A DNA stretch of 64,000 nt from a virus, in IMG/VR virus record IMGVR_UViG_3300025577_000001, positions 1 to 64,000 of that record. One strand, written 5' to 3'. Shown piece after piece: positions 51,610 to 57,336 of this stretch. The notes beneath the pieces are model-generated. The model was not told the DNA's origin and ran no database searches. It saw nothing but the letters and a program-made list of their open reading frames with translations. Made by a program: the position numbers and the translations under genes. Positions within the stretch are counted from its first letter, which is position 1. Every line of letters starts with the position of its first letter.

Positions 51610-52288
51610 GTTTCAATCCCTAAGAGGGTTTCACTATCGTTGCAGCGAGGTGAGGTTTTTCATTTAAGCGACCTCCATCGAGTTTCAATCCCTAAGAGGC
51701 TTTCACTATCGTTGCAGCATTCTTTCCACTGGTGGGCATCAAAGGACGCCCTGTTTCAATCCCTAAGAGGCTTTCACTATCGTTGCAGCAGGATTCATGG
51801 GCGAGCAATAGCAAAGAGCTAGCCGTTTCAATCCCTAAGAGGCTTTCACTATCGTTGCAGCGGCCAAGAGGCTTTCGATATCATCGCAGGCGAGAGTTTC
51901 AATCCCTAAGAGGCTTTCACTATCGTTGCAGCGTTTGTCCTTCTGTTTTGTGTGATTCAGTTCGCTGTTTCAATCCCTAAGAGGCTTTCACTATCGTTGC
52001 AGCTAGTGTCGAGCCACGATAGCGCGATCGCCTTGCAGTTTCAATCCCTAAGAGGCTTTCACTATCGTTGCAGCAATAAGGACAAAAACTAATGACTGAC
52101 ATCACCTACGTTTCAATCCCTAAGAGGCTTTCACTATCGTTGCAGCGAAGGCAATAGCAGGTAATGATTTTATCGTTTGTGTTTCAATCCCTAAGAGGCT
52201 TTCACTATCGTTGCAGCTTTTATTGACCCAGACCCAAGAACCAACCCAGAGGTTTCAATCCCTAAGAGGCTTTCACTATCGTTGCAGC
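51610..52288 (-). CRISPR. CRISPR array: 10 repeats, 9 spacers
   Basis: The array has ten 37-nt repeats. On the plus strand they begin GTTTCAATCCCTAAGAGG and end CTATCGTTGCAGC. Starts are 51610, 51682, 51753, 51825, 51896, 51967, 52038, 52110, 52181 and 52252. Spacers are 34 or 35 nt. The leftmost repeat has one changed base (GGGTTT for GGCTTT), which marks the trailer, so the leader is on the right and transcription is leftward, same as the effector. Read that way the repeat ends GGGATTGAAAC. No cas1/cas2 genes are in the window. Spacer 5 matches a gene at 21.7 kb; spacer 4 resembles the repeat. Confidence 0.97.
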
Positions 52289-52289
52289 G

Positions 52290-52610
52290 GCGGCACTCTA
52301 GAAGCCAACACTTTCAGGCGCTTCAGAGGCCACTTGCGCGAATCTCTAAAAAACTAAATAATGAATGCCTGAAAGGATTGATCTTTCGTGCCCTATGAAG
52401 CGTACAGCCAGCAGCTCGCGCATTTTCAAGGTGAAGCCCCAAGAAAGGGGGGATTGTGATCCATATTTCCGGATCATCTATTCAAGTACTCGCGTGACTT
52501 GATTGCTTCCTTGATGTACGCTTGCACGTCATCTCTCCTCTCGGATCTCAAAGCCATACGGATATAGCGCCGTTGCCGCCCAAACTGCGGTTTCGCTTGG
52601 ATTCATTATA
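52290..52610 (-). ncRNA. Leader / candidate tracrRNA region
   Basis: Between effector and array, a minus-strand TATAAT (52605-52610) could start an RNA near 52598. About 140 nt downstream, the minus strand has CACAATCCC, a short C-rich hairpin and GGGGCTTCACCTTG (52426-52456). These match the repeat complement words AATCCC and GGCTTTCAC in the same order, as an anti-repeat would. A 9-bp inverted repeat (CTTTCAGGC 52311-52319, GCCTGAAAG 52367-52375) lies in the presumed leader. A short protein-like frame of 27 codons (52474-52557, MALRSERRDDVQAYIKEAIK) overlaps it. 52611-52804 also has a 7-bp hairpin GCCAGGG/CCCTGGC and no clear gene. Confidence 0.45.
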
Positions 52611-52804
52611 GCTTACTTTATTCCATTCTTGTTATTTTCGATTCTGACACCCATATCATTGCAGGCAGCATTACAGGCAAGCTGTGCGCCCCAACATTTA
52701 CGAAGCCAGGGCATCCATAGTACCCTGGCAGGGAAATCAAAACTTTGTCGCCAGCCTGTTTCCAGACTTGGTAGTAATGACATTGGTATCGACACCACGA
52801 AAAA

Positions 52805-54472
52805 TTAATCGCCACGTTTTTTCATGTTCTTCGCCGCGTTCACATCGGCATTTTGCTTCACCAAGTGTAGGCCACATTTACTATTCAGGCAAAAGAAAGT
52901 GTCTTGCTTAGCGCGATCGCCTTTCTCGCTGCAAGCATGGCATTCTTTGGACGAGTTACGCGGCTCAATATCGGCCCAGTTCTTGCGAGCACCGCTCAGG
53001 CGCTGCTTTGTTTTGGCCTTAAGATCGCCCATGCAAGTATGCCGCATCGCGTAGTTTAGCCCGGTCTTAGCTGCTGCTCCGTTTGACTCCCAATGCGAGC
53101 CGTCTGCTGATAGCTTAGGGTCTACGCCTTTACTGAGATTGCCAAGCTGTGTATTTTCCCAATACAGAGCATCATAGGTGCGGGCCAATCGGGTAGCGAG
53201 CTTATGATTGAACATGTTGCTAGAGTTCGCGCCGCGTTCGTGGAGCCGCGCGATTTTACGTTGCAACTTAGCTTCGTTCTTTGTGGCCTCACGCTTGCCC
53301 ATGCGCCACGATAAGCCAAGCCTTCGATCATTGGCTTCCCTCATCCCATCAAGCCTAGATTGCCATGACTCGATATGTACAGCAATCCGTCCGCGTGAAG
53401 CATTCGGGTTAAACAAAGCGCCATTGTCTAGCGCAACAATCTTCTTAACGCCTGGATCTACGCCTGCTCTATGGCCAGTCAGCTTTGATGCAGGAGATGC
53501 TAGGTATTGGTCAATCTCAATTTGCATTTTTAGCTCATCGAGTGCAGACACTGCTGCTTGATAATCTGCTGATGCGTCTAAGGCTGCTTGCTGAGCGGCT
53601 TTCCCTTTGATGCCTTTCTTGGCGGCTGCACTAGCTTTGTTGCGTCGGGAGGTCAGCACGGGCTTTAGCGCTTCTGATGGCGTTGCTGCCGAGATACACA
53701 GATACCAGCCGCTAGGTTTTTCGGCAAGCTTAGATGAACGCGGAACAAAGTTGCCTAACCGCTTTTGCCAAGAACGATCGCACGGAGTTACCTGCATCCC
53801 GCACATCTCAAAGATGCCGTTTTTTAACTTTGGCGGCGTCTGCGCATTGCTGAAAGTAGAAACGGTATTCTGTCGCCCGTCCTTGAACCTTGGTTGATGC
53901 CGCGCAGTCAGCTTTGCGTCCTTGTACGCGTCCCACGAAGCCGCAAAATCTTTGATTAATCCGCCAATGAAATCAGAATGACAGCTTATTTCGCTGAGTC
54001 CTTCAGCCGCTCTCACAGACGACAGCCAGCCTTTTGCGTCAAGATTTTCGGGGCGCTTTAGTTCTCTGCCGTGGAGATTAATGTATTCATGAGCTACGGG
54101 CGCGATCGCTTCATAAGGCCGATCGCCTTTTACAAGCTTCGAGCCATGCTTAAAGCGTTCTTCCCAGGTGCCGCCTTTATTGATGCGATAGGCCAGCGTA
54201 ACAGTTTCATCTTTCGCCCAATATGGCCCACCTGTAGCAATCTGGCAGGCTGCGCCAGACCATGCATTTCGCCTGTTAAACCTAAGCGGTGCCAGAATGC
54301 AGCCATCAAGGCTTACGCCATTCTTTGCGGCCCACTTGTACCAGTCAAGACAATGATTGTGCAGTGCGACCCATCGGCATTTGTTCCACAGCCATTCAAG
54401 CTCTTGTCGCTGGCCAGGGATTTGGCGCAGTGATTCAGCATCTAGAGCGACTTTTATTTTTACAGTTTTCAC
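52805..54472 (-). CDS. Compact Cas12-like (type V-U/TnpB-related) effector
   Basis: This protein of about 555 aa starts at GTG 54472 (MKTVKIKVALDAESLRQIPG) with AAGGA upstream; an earlier ATG at 54517 lies in the promoter, so it is rejected. The RuvC-I motif GVDPGVKKIVALDNG has D339, RuvC-II is YWENTQLGNL with E439, and RuvC-III is NADVNAAKNM with D543. A zinc finger (C511/C514, C528/C533) sits between II and III. A bridge-like helix (KNEAKLQRKIARLHERGANS) precedes II. The N-terminal half is longer than in TnpB and contains a wedge/REC-like part. It is adjacent and co-directional to the array. It looks nuclease-competent, unlike Cas12k. Likely V-U subtype, but a stand-alone TnpB-like nuclease cannot be excluded by eye. 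Confidence 0.8.
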   Translation of the reverse strand: MKTVKIKVALDAESLRQIPGQRQELEWLWNKCRWVALHNHCLDWYKWAAKNGVSLDGCILAPLRFNRRNAWSGAACQIATGGPYWAKDETVTLAYRINKGGTWEERFKHGSKLVKGDRPYEAIAPVAHEYINLHGRELKRPENLDAKGWLSSVRAAEGLSEISCHSDFIGGLIKDFAASWDAYKDAKLTARHQPRFKDGRQNTVSTFSNAQTPPKLKNGIFEMCGMQVTPCDRSWQKRLGNFVPRSSKLAEKPSGWYLCISAATPSEALKPVLTSRRNKASAAAKKGIKGKAAQQAALDASADYQAAVSALDELKMQIEIDQYLASPASKLTGHRAGVDPGVKKIVALDNGALFNPNASRGRIAVHIESWQSRLDGMREANDRRLGLSWRMGKREATKNEAKLQRKIARLHERGANSSNMFNHKLATRLARTYDALYWENTQLGNLSKGVDPKLSADGSHWESNGAAAKTGLNYAMRHTCMGDLKAKTKQRLSGARKNWADIEPRNSSKECHACSEKGDRAKQDTFFCLNSKCGLHLVKQNADVNAAKNMKKRGD

Positions 54473-54502
54473 AGCTCTAGGTTCCTTTTCGTTTGTGTGA
54501 AT

Positions 54503-54540
54503 AGCATAGCAAAACATAGCGCGGTCTGTAAACGAGTTTT
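54503..54540 (-). promoter_or_regulatory. TTTACA-family promoter of the effector
   Basis: Minus-strand GATAAAACTCGTTTACAG context: TTTACA 54527-54532, an 18-nt spacer, TATGCT 54503-54508. Transcription would begin at about 54496, upstream of GTG 54472. It has the same design as other phage promoters. Confidence 0.6.
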
Positions 54541-54575
54541 ATCGCGCGCCCTCGCTATTGCCTCATCGCCGACGC

Positions 54576-54810
54576 TCAACTGTCTACTGTCCACTGGCAC
54601 CCGCCGCGCCCCTGTCAACGATATTCAAAAGGCGATTCTGTGACGGCTTATCGAGTGCTGAATGAGAGGGCGAAAAAGACAACAGAATCTTATATATCTC
54701 TATTATAAGGATCTGTTGTCTTTTTCATTTGTTGTCTTTTTGCCCTTAAAGGCTTATCGTGTATAGCTTTCAGCCGTCGAAGTCGCAAAATCGCGATCTG
54801 TTGTCTTTTA
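54576..54810 (-). repeat. Seven-copy iteron element, copy 6, with downstream module
   Basis: Minus orientation: distal iteron 54796-54810, ACGATAAGCCT, then proximal iterons and the TATAAT palindrome 54673-54736. The shared downstream module is 54576-54670. It sits between the effector promoter and the small membrane gene at 54870 and points toward the effector. Confidence 0.9.
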
Positions 54811-54814
54811 AACG

Positions 54815-54863
54815 ATCAGCCCGCTGAAATTACCAAGTCAATCGGCATTTTGAGCGGGCTGAT
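54815..54863 (-). terminator. Inverted repeat after 54870 gene
   Basis: ATCAGCCCGCT and AGCGGGCTGAT, with a 27-nt loop. Possible terminator for the minus-strand membrane gene; its T tract is weak. Confidence 0.45.
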
Positions 54864-54869
54864 TGTGTC

Positions 54870-55046
54870 TTATTTTGAGTGTCGAACGAGCTTGAGAATC
54901 TGCTGAATTTGCTCAACTGTCACACTCGATTCTGCGCGTTTTGTGATGGTCGTCTGCGATGGCGGCGTCACTGAAAATGAAATTGCGACGGTCGCGGCGG
55001 CGACAATCGCGACGATTATGATTTTAGTGACGTGGCGTTTTAGCAT
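54870..55046 (-). CDS. Short membrane protein next to endolysin
   Basis: This 58 aa protein starts at ATG 55046 (MLKRHVTKIIIVAIVAAATV), 1 nt after the upstream stop, and has one transmembrane segment near the N-terminus plus a soluble tail (SSVTVEQIQQILKLVRHSK). Because it follows the endolysin candidate it could be a pinholin or spanin-like protein. No family was recognised. Confidence 0.5.
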   Translation of the reverse strand: MLKRHVTKIIIVAIVAAATVAISFSVTPPSQTTITKRAESSVTVEQIQQILKLVRHSK

Positions 55047-55047
55047 T

Positions 55048-56025
55048 TCAATAGCCCCATTTAGAAGCGGCAAAGTCATCACCATCGATGATAATTGTGC
55101 CAAATCTAAAATTCCTATCTCTGAGGTATCGAGGATCGAGCTTGAGTAAACGCATAAATTCTAGATGGTCATCCATGCGTTCGGCGACTAAGCAGCCCGC
55201 GCTAGAGATGCCGATGCGTCCGTTATAGGTATAGGGCCCATGTTGATTCACAGCGAATAGGCCCGTGTCTAATGCGTCGCCCGTGCGGCTGAAGTCTTTG
55301 TTCTTATCGCGATGGCCTGTGATTGGGCCAATCTGGCGCAGGGCACTATGCGCGTCGCGCCCGTGCGTATCGATATACCAGGCGCTTTTATGCTCGCCAA
55401 AGGCAATGCGAAACGCGCCCTTATCGTTCATTGGTGAGTAGGTATATTTATCGCCCGGCTCAGTCGTCGCCGACATGGGGAACCGGCTATTTACGAAATA
55501 CGGCGCGCGGGCTTCGTCGAAGCTTAATAGGATGCGTTGGTCATTCCATTCGTTAGGGCGATCGGCATTGGGTTTGCCGTATCGATCAACGCCCTCTATA
55601 TATATGATGTTTCTTTCACGCAGGCCGCTGGCGAGGCTATAGCCTTTATCCATGCAATAGCGAGCGATACGGCTAGGGAAATCCATAGACAATCGCCAGT
55701 CATCAGGATACGCCGCCGCGCCTGCGTCATCGCCTGATGCTTTGGCATCTTCAATCAATTCGACACTAGGCCCGTACACAAAGCCGCGTGAGAATCCTGG
55801 TTGCCCTGTCGCTGGATTTTTGCCGCCTTTAGAGGCAATAGCGCCGACCGGCGCAGCCAGGACTAAATATAAGTGCGAGCCGTCCGCTTCATGCCAGATT
55901 ATCTCGACCTCAGTGCCCGCTTTGATGACGCGCATCTGATCGGCGTGGCCGTCTTCCGTTAGCTTGGCTGATTGCTCAGGCCAGGGTTTTAGCGTGGTGT
56001 CTACGAGTGCTTTTATTTTGGTCAT
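55048..56025 (-). CDS. Cell-wall hydrolase / L,D-transpeptidase-like endolysin candidate
   Basis: This 325 aa protein starts at ATG 56025 (AGGA upstream; MTKIKALVDTTLKPWPEQSA). The N-terminal half has an SH3-like segment (VIKAGTEVEIIWHEADGSHLYLVL). The C-terminal half has WYIDTHGRDAHSALRQIGP and a final GLFAVNQHGPYTYNGRIGIS followed by SAGCLVAERMDDHLEFMRLL. The His with SAGC pattern resembles YkuD-like or related wall enzymes found in cyanophages. Probable endolysin. A small membrane gene follows it. Confidence 0.55.
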   Translation of the reverse strand: MTKIKALVDTTLKPWPEQSAKLTEDGHADQMRVIKAGTEVEIIWHEADGSHLYLVLAAPVGAIASKGGKNPATGQPGFSRGFVYGPSVELIEDAKASGDDAGAAAYPDDWRLSMDFPSRIARYCMDKGYSLASGLRERNIIYIEGVDRYGKPNADRPNEWNDQRILLSFDEARAPYFVNSRFPMSATTEPGDKYTYSPMNDKGAFRIAFGEHKSAWYIDTHGRDAHSALRQIGPITGHRDKNKDFSRTGDALDTGLFAVNQHGPYTYNGRIGISSAGCLVAERMDDHLEFMRLLKLDPRYLRDRNFRFGTIIIDGDDFAASKWGY

Positions 56026-56051
56026 GGGGGAATCCTTTACTAGGTACAAGA

Positions 56052-56081
56052 AAGCCCGCTCAATAATTATTGAGCGGGCTT
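56052..56081 (-). terminator. Intrinsic terminator
   Basis: Perfect palindrome AAGCCCGCTCAATAA and complement, then TTTCTTG on the minus strand. Confidence 0.65.
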
Positions 56082-56107
56082 AGGAAAGTTGTATTGAGTG
56101 GTCGTGA

Positions 56108-56203
56108 TTAGTCGTCTATGTCCTTGACGGCTGATACAGCTAGTGCACCGACGACCACGCCGCTTAGCATCCCAAGGGAAAAGCCTGCCACAAATATAAT
56201 CAC
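56108..56203 (-). CDS. Very short membrane peptide
   Basis: This 31 aa frame begins GTG 56203 (MIIFVAGFSLGMLSGVVVGA) and is almost fully hydrophobic with an acidic tail (VKDIDD). It overlaps the stop of the upstream membrane gene (GTGA). Gly-rich, so may be a small pore or regulatory peptide. Confidence 0.45.
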   Translation of the reverse strand: MIIFVAGFSLGMLSGVVVGALAVSAVKDIDD

Positions 56204-56433
56204 TGGGGATCCTCATACTGGCTATAGTCGTCGGCCAAGGCGTCGAAGCCTTCCGCCCATGCGTCCAGCTCGCCATAGAGAGCCTCTAGGTCGCTGCGTA
56301 GTTGCGCGCGTAGCATTTCTTGGCCGATGCCGAAGCCAAGCGTAAAAGCTAGCCCTAGCGATGCCACGACTAACCCGAAACGTCTCAGCTTTGGCGCGCG
56401 TTCCTTAGTCTCAGATGTTTTAGTCTCGTTCAT
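56200..56433 (-). CDS. Membrane-anchored hypothetical protein
   Basis: This 77 aa protein has a basic N-terminus, one transmembrane segment (FGLVVASLGLAFTLGFGIGQ, about residues 19-38) and a helical acidic outside part (LRSDLEALYGELDAWAEGFD). It could be an inner-membrane spanin subunit, with the short peptide downstream. Not recognised. Confidence 0.5.
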   Translation of the reverse strand: MNETKTSETKERAPKLRRFGLVVASLGLAFTLGFGIGQEMLRAQLRSDLEALYGELDAWAEGFDALADDYSQYEDPQ

Positions 56434-56492
56434 GATTTTCCTCGTTTTTACAATATTTGAATATGCCGGGAAGGCCCGGCAATAGCGATCGC

Positions 56493-56777
56493 TTATTCGG
56501 TGATGTCGACGCCAATCGTGAAGCGATTAACGCTCGCTACTTTTAGGGTGCAGCCGTAAGTATCATTACGTCGCCGCACGCGGCGGATGGCCATGTCTGC
56601 GTAACTTCTAACGTCAGTCGTGCGGCAACCTGAAATGGTATACACAGCCCTTAGCCCGCATAAAAGCTCTACATCGTCGTGCTTTTCAACGTCTAACCCT
56701 AGAGACGCGATGATAGTAGAAACAGCGTCATCTAAGGCGGCTGCGGCGTATTGGATTGATTTAGTTTGAGTCGTCAT
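56493..56777 (-). CDS. Hypothetical protein
   Basis: This 94 aa protein has an alpha-helical N-terminus (IQYAAAALDDAVSTIIASLG) and two to three cysteines (LLCGLRA, ISGCRTTD, YGCTLK). A basic helix ADMAIRRVRRRN is present. It is soluble with no recognised family. Confidence 0.5.
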   Translation of the reverse strand: MTTQTKSIQYAAAALDDAVSTIIASLGLDVEKHDDVELLCGLRAVYTISGCRTTDVRSYADMAIRRVRRRNDTYGCTLKVASVNRFTIGVDITE

Positions 56778-56810
56778 TATCTGTAATTCCTTTTATTAGT
56801 TTTCTTTTAC

Positions 56811-57035
56811 TTAACCCAGCGTCCACAGAACGATCCCGTAGCATGACCAGACGCGGAAGGGTCCGACGCCGCGCGACGATGCAAACGCTTCGTCGTAGCC
56901 CTGGCTTATCGCGTAGTCTCTGCACTCTTCGGCTGAGGAATTGCGGGCGCTGTAAAGAAAGTCGCTATAGCCAGCAGCCTTAACGGGCGCGGCAATAGCA
57001 GTAGTCAGAAGGACGGCGGTAAGTAGGGTTCTCAT
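56811..57035 (-). CDS. Small secreted protein
   Basis: This 74 aa protein has a signal peptide (MRTLLTAVLLTTAIAAPVKA, cleavage near 20-21), leaving about 53 residues with two cysteines (EECRDYA, WSCYGI). It is probably exported and disulfide-bonded. Function unknown; a superinfection or envelope role is possible. Confidence 0.55.
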   Translation of the reverse strand: MRTLLTAVLLTTAIAAPVKAAGYSDFLYSARNSSAEECRDYAISQGYDEAFASSRGVGPFRVWSCYGIVLWTLG

Positions 57036-57097
57036 GGTTGGTGGCTGGGGATCAGGGTTGGGCTGTGGAAGTAGCGCCCCTTTCGGGGCGCGGGGGG

Positions 57098-57250
57098 TTA
57101 GGCCCGGTTCTTCAGCTTGGCTACGGTGGCCTTCATCTCAGCCAGTGCTTTGTCGGTCGCCTTGCCCTGAGCAAGCACCGCCAGGACCAGTGCCTTCATC
57201 TCGCTGTCGTCAGTAGTGGCAGTAGCAGCGGCGGCGGTGGAGTTAGTCAT
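57098..57250 (-). CDS. Short Ala-rich protein
   Basis: This 50 aa protein (MTNSTAAAATATTDDSEMKA, then VLAQGKATDKALAEMKATVA) is helical with an Ala/Thr-rich head. A GAGGA site and a TTTACA-type promoter precede it. Followed by hairpin GCGCCCC/GGGGCGC at about 57074-57091. It could be a phage accessory or anti-defence protein, but no function can be named. Confidence 0.55.
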   Translation of the reverse strand: MTNSTAAAATATTDDSEMKALVLAVLAQGKATDKALAEMKATVAKLKNRA

Positions 57251-57276
57251 GTTGTGTTCCTCGTGTGTATATAAAC

Positions 57277-57315
57277 ACTATAACCTACTATCTGCCAAAA
57301 TGTAAAGGGGTTTTA
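57277..57315 (-). promoter_or_regulatory. TTTACA-family promoter
   Basis: Minus-strand AAAACCCCTTTACAT context: TTTACA 57301-57306, an 18-nt spacer, TATAGT 57277-57282. It drives the small-gene operon at 57250. Confidence 0.65.
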
Positions 57316-57336
57316 GATTTATTTCTAAAATTAGTT

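Noticed and set aside
52004-52037. Spacer 6 match to the ATPase gene near 22945 (DRAIV codons)
   Set aside because: Only about 13 of 18 central positions agree and both flanks differ; too weak to claim a target.
52613-52815. Protein genes between effector and array (two overlapping frames of about 60 codons)
   Set aside because: No ribosome sites, overlapping frames and no recognisable family; more likely non-coding leader or decayed sequence.
52805-54472. Effector as an ordinary IS200/IS605 TnpB transposon gene
   Set aside because: No TnpA, transposon ends or omega-RNA-like end structure was seen next to it, while a long CRISPR array is adjacent and co-directional. It remains an alternative until a tree is built.
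54473-54517. ATG 54517 as the effector start
   Set aside because: It overlaps the -10 box of the predicted promoter, lacks a ribosome site, and GTG 54472 has AAGGA at a good distance.
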